Notes: generated by a model from the sequence alone, not told the origin. Numbered from the stretch's first letter, positions 17,164-25,977 are shown. The stretch is 64,000 nt of DNA from Clostridium lentum (GCF_014287815.1 NZ_JACOOQ010000018.1:6405-70404), one strand, 5' to 3'. Made by a program: numbers and translations.

Positions 17164-17330
17164 TTATTCAAATATATCACGTAAATTTATTTTTAAATCT
17201 GGAAAAACAACTGATTCATACTCATCATTATTTTTGTATACATTCACTATTTGATATGCTCCATCATTATACTAAATCCACAAATATTATCTACTTTGTT
17301 AATACTAAGATTTGTTATATTTATGAATTT
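17164..17330 (-). pseudogene. Decayed Uma2 (DUF820) family endonuclease fragment
   Basis: In the 540-base gap between the protease and rhodanese genes, the minus strand encodes 35 residues (17271 down to 17164) ending VVFPDLKINLRDIFE and a stop. This is the typical C-terminal end of Uma2 family proteins, and it is followed by an intact terminator. The frame is closed by a TAG just upstream, and I find no start codon or catalytic core. The rest of the gap (16884-17130 and 17331-17424) holds nothing I recognise. A dead gene remnant is the simplest reading. Confidence 0.5.
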
Positions 17331-17424
17331 ATACTTAATATATTAAACTATTTTTTTAATTTTTCTTATTCTTCTGATAAAATATAAACTCCCGTAAAGG
17401 GGTTTATATTTCTAAAAACAATAA

Positions 17425-17739
17425 CTAAGATCTTTCATTACCTTCATAAAAAGCCATTCCACTAGTTACATCTACTACATCAAAGCCCTTATACTTTAAT
17501 TCTCTACATGTAATAGCACTTCTTCTGCCTGCTTTACACATTATGTAATACTTTTTATCCTTTTCTAAATATTTATCTGGATTATTTAATAAAGTATCCA
17601 TTGGTATATTTTTAGCAGTTCTTAAACTTCCACATTTAAATTCATGAGGCTCTCTTATATCTATTAAATTAATTTCTCCAATAAGCTCATCAATTTCGTT
17701 TATATCTATTGTTCTTTCATTAAGATTAAAATTAAACAT
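17425..17739 (-). CDS. Rhodanese-like domain protein
   Basis: A 104-residue single-domain protein. The opening INLIDIREPHEFKCGSLRTA is the rhodanese CH2A motif, and the active-site loop is CKAGRR, with the catalytic cysteine near residue 68. Small cytoplasmic rhodaneses carry sulfur as a persulfide for sulfur transfer or detoxification. GGAGG stands before the ATG. There is no sulfur-metabolism neighbour, so the acceptor is unknown. A second cysteine in the first motif (EFKCGS) is unusual but probably not functional. Confidence 0.87.
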   Translation of the reverse strand: MFNFNLNERTIDINEIDELIGEINLIDIREPHEFKCGSLRTAKNIPMDTLLNNPDKYLEKDKKYYIMCKAGRRSAITCRELKYKGFDVVDVTSGMAFYEGNERS

Positions 17740-17827
17740 TTTTCTTCCTCCAATTATTTATTTACTATTTTTATATTTTAACATATTTGAATAAAAAAAT
17801 AGTCATAAATAATTGCCATGAGAAAAT

Positions 17828-18370
17828 CTACCTATTAATAACTTTAACTTGAAATGATTCCATAACTTCTAATGACTTCTTATGCATTTCTTCATCAAAA
17901 CCAGCAGTAAGCGAAGCATCCACAATTATTTCTGCATTAACAAATTGAGATTGAAAAGTAACTGCATTACTAATAACGCATATATTGGTCACAACTCCTA
18001 CCAACTCTATTTCTTCAATATCATCATAAACCTTTTTAGCAATGTCCAACATATCTTCCGGTGATAGTCCAAAGGACTTTTTATTATAATGAAGTGTATT
18101 TTCTACATCTTTGAACTTCTTTAACTCTCCATATAAATCGTGTCCTTCAGTATCTATGATACAATGCTTCACTGGCAACTTTTTGCCTTCCCTAGTATGT
18201 AGATAATTTTCAAAATGAGTGTCATAAGTAAATATTACTTTATCTCCCCTATTTAAATATTCCTCTATCTTATTACATATGCCTTTTTCTAAAGTTTCTG
18301 CTTTTACAAAACCTAAAGCACCGTTAACAAAATCATTTTGATAATCAACTACTACAAGTAACTTTGCCAT
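17828..18370 (-). CDS. Isochorismatase-family cysteine hydrolase, nicotinamidase-like
   Basis: A 180-residue protein with the family triad: Asp9 in VVDYQNDF, Lys in HYNKKSFG, and Cys in VVTNICVISNAV. A metal-site-like DTH (FTYDTHFENYL) with a later histidine in LPVKHCIID supports nicotinamidase (PncA-like) rather than isochorismatase activity. Nicotinamidase turns nicotinamide into nicotinate for NAD recycling. GGGAGGA precedes the ATG. It is not in an obvious NAD gene cluster, and other amide substrates remain possible. Confidence 0.85.
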   Translation of the reverse strand: MAKLLVVVDYQNDFVNGALGFVKAETLEKGICNKIEEYLNRGDKVIFTYDTHFENYLHTREGKKLPVKHCIIDTEGHDLYGELKKFKDVENTLHYNKKSFGLSPEDMLDIAKKVYDDIEEIELVGVVTNICVISNAVTFQSQFVNAEIIVDASLTAGFDEEMHKKSLEVMESFQVKVINR

Positions 18371-18579
18371 AATATATTATCCTCCCACTTTTATTAATAT
18401 AAAAAAATAAATACCATCATATGTGTATATACACTTGTAATAGTATTGTATATAGATACTTTTTTCAAGCTTTTTTATAATCTTTTTTCCATATAAAACT
18501 TGAAAATATATAATTTTTATACGTATATAAGCGAACTACTTTATTAAATTAATTAATTATCTTAATTATTTTTAGCTTA

Positions 18580-18608
18580 TTGTAATTTTTTTCCACAAAA
18601 CATATAAT
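18580..18608 (+). promoter_or_regulatory. Putative sigma-A promoter of the small unknown gene
   Basis: TTGTAA (18580-18585), a 17-bp spacer and a perfect TATAAT (18603-18608) lie 35 bases before the TTG start at 18643. Confidence 0.6.
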
Positions 18609-18642
18609 ATTATTATGATTTATTTAATAAGGAGATGAAGCT

Positions 18643-18939
18643 TTGGAAAATAGTAGTTGCAAGAAGAATTTTTTTGAGGTTTTTTTAGAAGAAAGAATAA
18701 TCCCTGATCCAGATATTCTTTTAGGAAAAGCCTTAAAATACTTAAAAAATACCGGAAGAAAAGTTTCACTGATTGGGTTTGATGAAACTTCTGCCCCTAT
18801 AGTAAATATCGATGAGGAATCATACATTTTCGATAAGTACTTTGGAATATGGGAGCATGCTAGGTTTACTAAAACAAATAAAGAGGCTACAGACTCAACA
18901 GCTTCTGAAAGAAAGATTAAAATTGAATCATATTTATAA
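18643..18939 (+). CDS. Small hypothetical protein, 98 residues
   Basis: It starts at TTG behind AAGGAGATG, with a good promoter upstream and a terminator downstream, so it is very likely expressed. The protein is soluble, charged, with no membrane segment. I recognise no domain. Visible features are a C-K-K start (ENSSCKKNFFEVFLEER) and a lysine-rich tail (SERKIKIESYL). It is convergent with the hydrogenase operon and shares its terminator. Confidence 0.62.
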   Translation: MENSSCKKNFFEVFLEERIIPDPDILLGKALKYLKNTGRKVSLIGFDETSAPIVNIDEESYIFDKYFGIWEHARFTKTNKEATDSTASERKIKIESYL

Positions 18940-18990
18940 ATATGTAATTCATGATTTTAATTAATATTACTTTCTCAAAACAATTAACCT

Positions 18991-19023
18991 AAAAGGACAA
19001 CTAATAATTTTAGCTGTCCTTTT
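18991..19023. terminator. Bidirectional terminator ending the mbh hydrogenase operon
   Basis: AAAAGGACA and TGTCCTTTT pair across a 15-base loop between the small gene and mbhN. Confidence 0.82.
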
Positions 19024-19091
19024 ATATTGCTTCTTTCTTTAGAATATATAAACACTTATTATACTAATTTATCATCTTCTTTAGCCATTTC

Positions 19092-19499
19092 TTATTTTGA
19101 TACTTTTTTCTCTATTTTAACTTTAGATGGCATCTTTTTAATAAAAGTCCCCTGTACCTTTAAATTATCTTTATTCTTTTGTACCATTATAGGATCATTT
19201 GTTAATGTTATGGCCTTTTTACTACAAAAATCTTGGCACAAACCACAAAAAGTACAAGATGCCATATCAAAGGACATGGTAATTTCTTGTCCATCTTCTA
19301 CTGGCTTTATGCTCTTAGTTATAGCATTGCCTGCACATACCCTTATACATAATCCACAACCAATACAAGCATCTTCATTAAAGCTTAATCTTCCTCGATA
19401 ATTATCAGCTGATTTTAATTCTTCAATAGAGCCTTCTTCTGTAATAGGCTTTTTAAATACATTTTTTATTCCTTCTGTAAGAAATGGAATTTTAAACAT
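19092..19499 (-). CDS. mbhN: Hydrogenase electron-transfer subunit with two [4Fe-4S] clusters (MbhN/NuoI-like)
   Basis: A 135-residue polyferredoxin with two complete cluster motifs, CIGCGLCIRVCAGNAI and CTFCGLCQDFCSKKAI. It is the NuoI-type subunit that takes electrons from ferredoxin and passes them to the MbhJ cluster. It is the last gene of the operon; its ATG overlaps the mbhJ stop by one base. The tail after the second motif is lysine-rich and not conserved. In group 4 hydrogenases this subunit sits on the cytoplasmic arm. Confidence 0.93.
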   Translation of the reverse strand: MFKIPFLTEGIKNVFKKPITEEGSIEELKSADNYRGRLSFNEDACIGCGLCIRVCAGNAITKSIKPVEDGQEITMSFDMASCTFCGLCQDFCSKKAITLTNDPIMVQKNKDNLKVQGTFIKKMPSKVKIEKKVSK

Positions 19500-19936
19500 T
19501 ATATTTCTTCCCTCCTACGCTTATTTAATATTTCAACAGCTTCTAGTATTCCTTTTAAGATTGCTTCTGGTTTAGGTGAACAACCTGCCACTGATACATC
19601 CACCTTTGTCCATTTATCCAAAGGTCCATCAACAGAGTAACTATCCTTAAATACATTACCTGAAGCAGGGCATGATCCTACTGATACTATAACTTTTGGT
19701 TCTGGCACTTGTGACAACACATTTATCATTCTTTCTCTGCATTGTGTTGTAACTGGCCCTGTTATAAGCACTATATCTGCATGTTTAGGTGAAGCTGTAA
19801 GCTTCACACCAAACCTTTCTGCATCGTATTTAGGACCTAGCAATGCCATTATTTCAATATCACAGCCGTTACAAGAACCAGTATTTAAATGATATATCCA
19901 CGGAGATTTTTCTCTACTTTTTTCAATTAATGACAT
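19499..19936 (-). CDS. mbhJ: [NiFe] hydrogenase small subunit (MbhJ/NuoB-like)
   Basis: A 145-residue protein with the four ligands of the proximal [4Fe-4S] cluster: C22 and C25 (GSCNGCDIE), C89 (VGSCPASG) and C119 (AGCSPKPEA). The cluster relays electrons from MbhN to the nickel site in MbhL. It is short, as in energy-converting hydrogenases, which lack the extra clusters of uptake enzymes. AGGAGG precedes the ATG. It sits between mbhM and mbhN. Confidence 0.94.
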   Translation of the reverse strand: MSLIEKSREKSPWIYHLNTGSCNGCDIEIMALLGPKYDAERFGVKLTASPKHADIVLITGPVTTQCRERMINVLSQVPEPKVIVSVGSCPASGNVFKDSYSVDGPLDKWTKVDVSVAGCSPKPEAILKGILEAVEILNKRRREEI

Positions 19937-19948
19937 AAGCTTTTCCTC

Positions 19949-20926
19949 CTATATATTCATACTCACTAAAAAATAACTTATTACTGATAATATTGTAGGT
20001 ATTGTCCAATAAAATTTAAACATTTGATGTGCCTTATACCTTCCCATAGATCCTCTTACTATAGATAAGCAGACTATAGTTATTAAAGTTGATAAAGCTA
20101 TCATAATTACTGTATTAATTATTAAATTAATAGAAGTGCTTCCAAACTCCACAAATATATTTCCTAAAAACAAGGCCACAAAAAGCATAGCCATTACATA
20201 GCTTTTAATGCTATGACTTAATTTAAATAAACTTAAATATATTCCACTATATTCAACTAAAGGTCCTTCACATATTTCTGTTTCTGCTTCTGCTACATCA
20301 AAAGGTGCTACTCCTACCTTAGCTGGTAAAATCATTAAAAATGCTATAGCTGCAGGCAATAAAGCTAAAGAAAACATAAAATTCCCCTCTATTGCCTGTG
20401 CTTTTTCTATAAGCTCCATGGAATAAATAGTTTCAGTACCTAATATCTTTCCTGCCTTCTTACATACATCTATAATAATTATAATTAAAGGAAGTTCATA
20501 CCCTATAATTGATACCACTTCCCTGGATAATCCTATGGAAGCAAATGGTGATGCTGATGCCATTGCTCCAATTATTAAAGCTAAAGATGGGATAATAAGT
20601 AGATATATTAATACCACCACATCTGCTGTACTTTTTATAAAAGTATACTTTCCCAAAGGAATAAATAACGGTATGATTACTATACTTACCACTGCTATAA
20701 CAGGAGCAATAATAAATAACTTTCTATTGGCACTAGAAGGTATAATTGTATCTTTTCCTAAAAGCTTTATAAAATCATAAAAGCTCTGACTTATCTTGGG
20801 CCCTCTTCTTCTTTGCATCTTTGCTACAATCTTTCTATCTAATCCAGATATGAAAAATCCTATTAAACTTGAAAAAATTATCCCTGGAAATACAAGTATA
20901 TATAAAATTATCTTTAAATATTCCAT
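19949..20926 (-). CDS. mbhM: Membrane anchor subunit of the hydrogenase (MbhM/NuoH-like)
   Basis: About 325 residues and eight membrane segments. Conserved NuoH-family text includes KMQRRRGPKI after the first segment and FDVAEAETEICEGPLVEYSG, the acidic loop that shapes the path near the quinone-like cavity. The start is the ATG at 20924-20926 with AGGAGGTGG upstream; a longer frame reaching 20992 would overlap mbhH and has no better ribosome site. It joins the peripheral hydrogenase module to the antiporter module. Confidence 0.93.
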   Translation of the reverse strand: MEYLKIILYILVFPGIIFSSLIGFFISGLDRKIVAKMQRRRGPKISQSFYDFIKLLGKDTIIPSSANRKLFIIAPVIAVVSIVIIPLFIPLGKYTFIKSTADVVVLIYLLIIPSLALIIGAMASASPFASIGLSREVVSIIGYELPLIIIIIDVCKKAGKILGTETIYSMELIEKAQAIEGNFMFSLALLPAAIAFLMILPAKVGVAPFDVAEAETEICEGPLVEYSGIYLSLFKLSHSIKSYVMAMLFVALFLGNIFVEFGSTSINLIINTVIMIALSTLITIVCLSIVRGSMGRYKAHQMFKFYWTIPTILSVISYFLVSMNI

Positions 20927-20937
20927 ATTTCCACCTC

Positions 20938-22863
20938 CTATAAAAATATAAAGGAAAGTATTGTTACTACTATCAGCATAGTTACAATCCAAAGTGAGTA
21001 GGTATTTACACTTCCATTATGTGCATTTTCAATAAATTTAAAATATCCCTTTAATTCATGCTTCATTGGCCAAAATAAATCACTTGAATTCACCTTAGTA
21101 GCTTCTTCATTTTCTCCTCCAATAAATACATCAAACTTCCTACTACCTCTATTTATATATGCTTCACTTAAATCTTTATCTTCATCTATTGAGTACTTCA
21201 TATTAAACAGGATGAAAATAAATATTGCTAAAAGCACTACTATAAACAATATAAAAAAGTTTCCTGGAGAATATATTCCACTTATCTTTATTGTAGTATC
21301 TATACTTTCACTGGTACCAATATTAAGTGCTGCATTGATGTAGGAGTCTATATTGAGGATACAAGATATAACTGGACTTAATATATATTTCATCATAACT
21401 CTTGGAAATAGCCCTAAAACTAATGTACCTATAGATAAGACAGACATTGGTACTTTCATAGAAAAAGGTACCTCTTTTATCTGTCCACCACCTATATTTT
21501 CTGGGCCAAAAAAAACTGAATGTCCTACCTTTATGAAAGATGCCAAAGTCATAGCCGATACCACTACAGCTACAACAGTAACTATTTCCACTCTACCTTG
21601 TGATGCACTTTCATAAATAATCCACTTGGAAGCAAACCCATTAAAAGGAGGTATTCCACTGATAGCTGCTGCTCCAAATAAAAACATAGTCATGGTAAAA
21701 GGCATTTTTTTACCTAATCCTGATATTGAATTTAAATCAGTTGTACCAGTTGTATATAATACTGCACCAGCACATAAAAATAATAATCCCTTAAAGACGG
21801 CATGATTTATCATATGATATAATGCACCTGCCATAGCCAAATCTTGAATCTTGCCAGTACATATAATTGCTACCCCAAATGCACTTACAATATAGCCAAT
21901 TTGTGAAACTGAATGAAAAGCCAAAAGTCTTTTAAAATCATGCTGCAATAATGCCATGGTTACACCAACTATCATTGTTGCAATACCCCAAACAATAATT
22001 AGATAACCTACGTATTTATTGTCATTAAGTGCAAATATACCAAATAATATTCTTATTACTGCATATATTCCTGTTTTGCTCATAACACCTGATAATATCA
22101 TAGAAATTGATGAAGGTGCTGCCATATGGGCATCTGTAGGCCAAGTATGACATGGAACCATAAAAGCTTTTACGGCATATCCTACCATCATGGAGCTAAA
22201 AGCTAAGATGGTAATTGAAGACATTTCTGAAGTATTTCTTAGTATATCTATTATTTCTGCTAAATTTAAAGTTTTAGTTTCTGTATATAATAAAACTGTT
22301 CCTAGCAATATAAGGGATGACCCTAATGAACCTGTTACTATATATTTGAATGCTGCTTCCAAGGATTTATCCTTATAATTTCTAAAGGCAGTCAATGAAA
22401 TAGCTGCAAAAGTCATTATCTCTAGCATTACATACATATTAAACAAATCACCTGTAAATACAAATCCTAGCATACTACCTGATAAAAGTAGGAACAATGC
22501 ATAATATTTATCAAGTCCATTATCTTTACTCATATATTTTAAAGAATAAATAGCTGAGAGCAAACAAGCTATTGAAATTATAAGTGCCATAAATATACCT
22601 AGTGCATCAACTTCTAATGCTATACCAAAGGCCTTTCCAGCCAATGGTTTCCAATTCCCTAGCCATACAGTTATGGTATCATTGTTAAACATTACAGGCT
22701 TTATCATCAAGATCACTGCAATTACGCTTACTAATAATGCTACTATAACAAAGATTTTTTTTAGCTTCATGTACTTATTTTTAAATAAGCCTATAACAAA
22801 GGCTATGGCTATTGGTGTAATAATTGCTATAAGTGGAAGATTATTTAATATTTCTTTATTCAT
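20938..22863 (-). CDS. mbhH: Mrp/complex I antiporter-like subunit with C-terminal extension (MbhH, possibly MbhH-MbhI)
   Basis: A 641-residue protein of about 16 membrane segments. The core has the proton-channel residues of MnhD/NuoM proteins: LEIMTFAAISLTAF with its key glutamate, MVPCHTWPTDAHMAAPSSIS, and LLAFHSVSQIGYIVSAFG. P. furiosus MbhH is about 500 residues; here an extra 110 residues form a membrane segment (about 536-555), a soluble stretch with WPMKHELKGYFKFIENAHNG, and a final membrane segment (622-641). No separate mbhI gene is present, so the tail may supply MbhI. It overlaps mbhG by four bases. Confidence 0.92.
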   Translation of the reverse strand: MNKEILNNLPLIAIITPIAIAFVIGLFKNKYMKLKKIFVIVALLVSVIAVILMIKPVMFNNDTITVWLGNWKPLAGKAFGIALEVDALGIFMALIISIACLLSAIYSLKYMSKDNGLDKYYALFLLLSGSMLGFVFTGDLFNMYVMLEIMTFAAISLTAFRNYKDKSLEAAFKYIVTGSLGSSLILLGTVLLYTETKTLNLAEIIDILRNTSEMSSITILAFSSMMVGYAVKAFMVPCHTWPTDAHMAAPSSISMILSGVMSKTGIYAVIRILFGIFALNDNKYVGYLIIVWGIATMIVGVTMALLQHDFKRLLAFHSVSQIGYIVSAFGVAIICTGKIQDLAMAGALYHMINHAVFKGLLFLCAGAVLYTTGTTDLNSISGLGKKMPFTMTMFLFGAAAISGIPPFNGFASKWIIYESASQGRVEIVTVVAVVVSAMTLASFIKVGHSVFFGPENIGGGQIKEVPFSMKVPMSVLSIGTLVLGLFPRVMMKYILSPVISCILNIDSYINAALNIGTSESIDTTIKISGIYSPGNFFILFIVVLLAIFIFILFNMKYSIDEDKDLSEAYINRGSRKFDVFIGGENEEATKVNSSDLFWPMKHELKGYFKFIENAHNGSVNTYSLWIVTMLIVVTILSFIFL

Positions 22864-23195
22864 CCTTTAATCCTCCTTACTTCATCACTATCTATACTGC
22901 CATAATGTTCATTTATCTTAATGACTAGTGATAGTGCTAATGCTGAAACACAAGCTCCTATTACTATGGATGTAAGTGTAAGAGCTTGTGGAATAGGATC
23001 AACAAATTTAGCTGCTCCATCAGTAAATATTGGTGTTGTTGCATCATTTCTATATCCAATTGAAATAAGCAGTAAATTTATTCCTGAATCAACTATTCCC
23101 ATACCAATAACTATTTTAATAAGATTTTTCTTTAAAACTATGATAGCTAGTCCTATAAATATCAGTAAAAATGCTCCTATATAATTAATGGTCAT
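22860..23195 (-). CDS. mbhG: Mrp antiporter subunit C-like (MbhG/MnhC/NuoK-like)
   Basis: A 111-residue protein with three membrane segments. GMGIVDSGINLLLISIGY and DPIPQALTLTSIVIGACV match MnhC/NuoK proteins, including the conserved PQALTLTAIVI-like helix. The C-terminal tail is short and charged. In Mbh this subunit is part of the ion-translocating module. Its stop overlaps the mbhH start. Confidence 0.93.
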   Translation of the reverse strand: MTINYIGAFLLIFIGLAIIVLKKNLIKIVIGMGIVDSGINLLLISIGYRNDATTPIFTDGAAKFVDPIPQALTLTSIVIGACVSALALSLVIKINEHYGSIDSDEVRRIKG

Positions 23196-23197
23196 GA

Positions 23198-23647
23198 TTA
23201 TTCATCCCCTTTCGATTTCAAATTTGATACCATTATTAAAATCAAAAAAGATACTCCTGCAAAAACTTTAAATCCTACTGCAAAATTCATTAGAAATATA
23301 CTACCTGATGAAAATAATTCTCCTGGCTCACCTAAATAAAATATATTTTTAAAAAATGTTCCACCAAAAACAAATCCTAGAAAAGCCAATATTATAAAAC
23401 CTAAAGCACCAATATCTTCACCAATCTTAAGGACATTCACCTTTATTTTTTTACTTAAATTTTTAATGCCATAAGACACATATAAAATTGCAAAGGCTCC
23501 AGCAACCAATACTCCTCCTTGAAATCCTCCACCTGGTGATAAATGGCCATGTATAATGATATATAAGCCTAAAGTTATTATTATTGGAAGTACTAAATCT
23601 GAACAACAGGTAAGAATTGAATCCTTTCTCATTCTTTTATTATTCAT
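23198..23647 (-). CDS. mbhF: Mrp antiporter subunit B-like (MbhF/MnhB)
   Basis: A 149-residue protein with four membrane segments. The MnhB signature is clear: YIIIHGHLSPGGGFQGGVLV, followed later by EDIGALGFIILAFLGFVFGG. AGGTGA stands nine bases upstream of the ATG. It follows mbhE with an 8-base overlap. Confidence 0.93.
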   Translation of the reverse strand: MNNKRMRKDSILTCCSDLVLPIIITLGLYIIIHGHLSPGGGFQGGVLVAGAFAILYVSYGIKNLSKKIKVNVLKIGEDIGALGFIILAFLGFVFGGTFFKNIFYLGEPGELFSSGSIFLMNFAVGFKVFAGVSFLILIMVSNLKSKGDE

Positions 23648-23924
23648 CTTTATTATTCACCTCATCTTTCTTACTGCTTCTTAAAACAGCACTAACACCA
23701 CAAATAGCCGTAAATAGAACTATAGATTCTCCTAACGTATCATATCCACGAAAATCAAATACTACAGCAGTTACAGAGTTAAGGGCTGAAGTCTTAGAGA
23801 TGGTTTCATTAAGGACTATTTGTGAAGCATCACCTAAATCCCTATTTTCTTCAATATTGAAACCTACATATATAAAAGAGGCTAATAACGCAAACAAAAT
23901 AATATATGTTATCTTTTTACCCAT
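23640..23924 (-). CDS. mbhE: Mrp antiporter subunit A C-terminal-like (MbhE)
   Basis: About 94 residues with two membrane segments and the MbhE/MrpA tail pattern NAVTAVVFDFRGYDTLGE followed by SIVLFTAICGVSAVLR. The ATG at 23922-23924 (MGKKITYIIL) has GGAGGAGA before it; upstream in-frame codons are less likely. Together with MbhD it corresponds to the C-terminal part of MrpA. It overlaps both neighbours. Confidence 0.9.
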   Translation of the reverse strand: MGKKITYIILFALLASFIYVGFNIEENRDLGDASQIVLNETISKTSALNSVTAVVFDFRGYDTLGESIVLFTAICGVSAVLRSSKKDEVNNKDE

Positions 23925-24183
23925 TTTTCTCCTCCTTATTTTTATTTCTCTTAACATTATTTAAAGTTATGATAAAAATTACTGGAGTTAGTATTGCTCC
24001 TACTGCACCTTCAGCTATGGCCACGTCTGGTGCCTTTAAAAGTAGGAATTCTAATGCTAAAAATGTCCCTAAAACTGAAGTAGCTATAATGCATTGTAAT
24101 ACATCATCGAGAATAAATATGGATACCGCTGAAATTATAAGCCCTATTATTATGATGGCATTGACAATATTAAATGCTGTCAT
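23917..24183 (-). CDS. mbhD: DUF4040/MbhD-like antiporter subunit
   Basis: An 88-residue protein with three membrane segments. CIIATSVLGTFLALEFLLLK followed by APDVAIAEGAVGAILTP is the MbhD/MrpA C-domain motif, with the conserved acidic pair in the helix (DVAIAEGAVG). It overlaps mbhC by four bases and mbhE by eight, showing a tightly coupled transcript. Confidence 0.92.
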   Translation of the reverse strand: MTAFNIVNAIIIIGLIISAVSIFILDDVLQCIIATSVLGTFLALEFLLLKAPDVAIAEGAVGAILTPVIFIITLNNVKRNKNKEEKNG

Positions 24184-24521
24184 TTTATATCCCTCCCATA
24201 ATGATCGTACTTAACTTTATTGCTTTTTTCATCTAAATGCTTATATGCCGCCTTTGCCATAGCATGGGAAGCCACTGGATTAGTGATTAATAAAAAGAAA
24301 ATTATTATAAGTGATTTAATACCAATAGAAATGTTATTGTTAAGAAACCCATATATACTACAAGCTAAAGCTATTGGCATAGCCCCCATTGTTGCAATAT
24401 TGGTTGAAGATTGTAATCTGCAAAGAGTATCAGGCATTCTAAGTATCCCAACCACTCCTGCAAAGGTAAAAAAGATTCCCATTATAATAAGTATTAGTAT
24501 TATGATTTCCCATATACCCAT
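24180..24521 (-). CDS. mbhC: Mrp antiporter subunit G-like (MbhC/MnhG)
   Basis: A 113-residue protein with three membrane segments. VGILRMPDTLCRLQSSTNIA is the MnhG motif (RMPD...RLQ...), followed by LLITNPVASHAMAKAAYKH, also typical. A polar tail follows. GGGGGA precedes the ATG, which overlaps the mbhB stop. Confidence 0.93.
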   Translation of the reverse strand: MGIWEIIILILIIMGIFFTFAGVVGILRMPDTLCRLQSSTNIATMGAMPIALACSIYGFLNNNISIGIKSLIIIFFLLITNPVASHAMAKAAYKHLDEKSNKVKYDHYGRDIK

Positions 24522-24784
24522 TATAATTCCCCCTTTATATATTTAGATATGAGTACTGTACCAATAAATCCTAAAAGAGTTATTATAAGTCCTAGATCTA
24601 AATACATGGCTCTATTTTTTAAAGCACCAAATAAAACCATTATTATACCAGCTAAAATATCAATGGCATCTGCACTAAGCACCCTATCAATAATAGTTGG
24701 CCCTTTAATAACCCTATAAATTAGTATTAATGAAAAAATAGCAAATATTATAGCTGTTCCCTTAAATAGCAAATCAATATTCAT
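24521..24784 (-). CDS. mbhB: Mrp antiporter subunit F-like (MbhB/MnhF)
   Basis: An 87-residue protein with three membrane segments. YRVIKGPTIIDRVLSADAID is the MnhF signature (GPT..DRV...D), and YLDLGLIITLLGFIGTVLIS the conserved last helix. It overlaps its neighbours by one base on each side. Confidence 0.93.
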   Translation of the reverse strand: MNIDLLFKGTAIIFAIFSLILIYRVIKGPTIIDRVLSADAIDILAGIIMVLFGALKNRAMYLDLGLIITLLGFIGTVLISKYIKGEL

Positions 24785-25314
24785 TAATCAAATATCCTCC
24801 TTATATATTTTTCAAACTTGCCCTTAATAATTTTTGCCGCCTTTTTTCCATCATCTGTAGTGCTATTAAGCCAATGCACATATAGGTAATTTTTATTTTT
24901 TTCTTCATATATATCCATAGTTATTGTTCCTGGAGTCAACGTTATGCAATTAGAAAGCATTGATAATCCCCAATCTGATGAAAGATTTGTTTGTATTTTT
25001 ACAATAGCAGGATTTACTTCTATCTTCTTAAATGATAGTGCTTTTTTTGCCACATCCCAATTGGCTTTAATAAGTTCAATACTATAAATAGGAATAAAAA
25101 TTAAAAGATTAACAAGCCTAAATTTTTTAAATAACCAAAATCCATCTTTCTTAACAAAAAACTGACTACAAAACACTCCTACCACCACAGCTACAACTAG
25201 TCCTGTAATTAATTCCTCATATCCTAACTTAAAAATATTAAAATCTTGTGCCAAAAAAAGTATCCAAAAAATATATGATAATAGAAACGTTGAAAAAAAA
25301 GCTTTAAACTTCAT
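24784..25314 (-). CDS. mbhA: Mrp antiporter subunit E-like (MbhA/MnhE)
   Basis: A 176-residue protein with two or three N-terminal membrane segments and a soluble C-terminal half. The signature SNCITLTPGTITMDI is diagnostic of MnhE, preceded by IELIKANWDVAKKAL. It starts the antiporter block of the operon, 12 bases after hypB. Confidence 0.93.
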   Translation of the reverse strand: MKFKAFFSTFLLSYIFWILFLAQDFNIFKLGYEELITGLVVAVVVGVFCSQFFVKKDGFWLFKKFRLVNLLIFIPIYSIELIKANWDVAKKALSFKKIEVNPAIVKIQTNLSSDWGLSMLSNCITLTPGTITMDIYEEKNKNYLYVHWLNSTTDDGKKAAKIIKGKFEKYIRRIFD

Positions 25315-25326
25315 ATATGATTTCCC

Positions 25327-25977
25327 CTATCCTTTATATTTTTTAATGAGCCACTCTGCAAATGGCTGTATTTCTGATTCATCTGTAGAATCTATCTTAA
25401 ATACCTCTGCTTCCTTATTTCTCTCCCATAACTCCTCTTCCACTTTTCCATCATTAAAGTTAAAATACTTTGCCATATCATATTTATTTAATACCACTGC
25501 ATTAGCCTTAATAAACATAAGTGGATATTTTACTACCTTGTCATCACCTTCTGGAATACTTAACAATGCTATTCTTAAATTTTCACCAATATCAAATTCT
25601 GCTGGGCATACTAAATTTCCTATATTTTCCACAAAAATCATATTAATCTTATCTAAATCAAAATAAGGTAATATATTTTCAATGGACTTAGCTTCAATAT
25701 GACAGGCACCTTCTGTATTTAACTGCACCACTGGAAAACCTTCTTTTTGAATTCTTTCAGCATCAATGGTACCTTCAATATCGCCTTCTATTACACCTGA
25801 ACTAATTCCTTTATCTCTTAAATATTTAATTAAGTTAACAATAAATGTTGTTTTACCTGCTCCTGGAGATCCCATTACATTAACCATATAAATATTTTTC
25901 TCTTGAAGAATACTTCTAACTTTACTGCTTATATCCTCATTCCACTCTAATATCTGTCTCATAACCTTAATTTGCAT
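25327..25977 (-). CDS. hypB: Hydrogenase nickel-incorporation GTPase HypB
   Basis: A 216-residue SIMIBI-class GTPase. The P loop is GSPGAGKTTF (about residues 37-46). EGDIEGTIDAERI, LNTEGACHIEA and FVENIGNLVCPAEFD are HypB hallmarks, and VLNKYD is the base-recognition motif. It lacks the histidine-rich nickel-storage tail found in some HypB proteins. The ATG directly follows the hypA stop, with AGGTGG upstream. With HypA it loads nickel into the large subunit. Confidence 0.96.
   Translation of the reverse strand: MQIKVMRQILEWNEDISSKVRSILQEKNIYMVNVMGSPGAGKTTFIVNLIKYLRDKGISSGVIEGDIEGTIDAERIQKEGFPVVQLNTEGACHIEAKSIENILPYFDLDKINMIFVENIGNLVCPAEFDIGENLRIALLSIPEGDDKVVKYPLMFIKANAVVLNKYDMAKYFNFNDGKVEEELWERNKEAEVFKIDSTDESEIQPFAEWLIKKYKG

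Noticed and set aside
20927..20992. Upstream extension of mbhM
   Set aside because: It would overlap mbhH; the ATG at 20924-20926 directly follows AGGAGGTGG and starts the conserved first helix.
21353..24546. Long plus-strand open frames opposite the hydrogenase antiporter genes
   Set aside because: They mirror hydrophobic minus-strand genes with strong family motifs; the low-GC codon pattern leaves few stops on the other strand.
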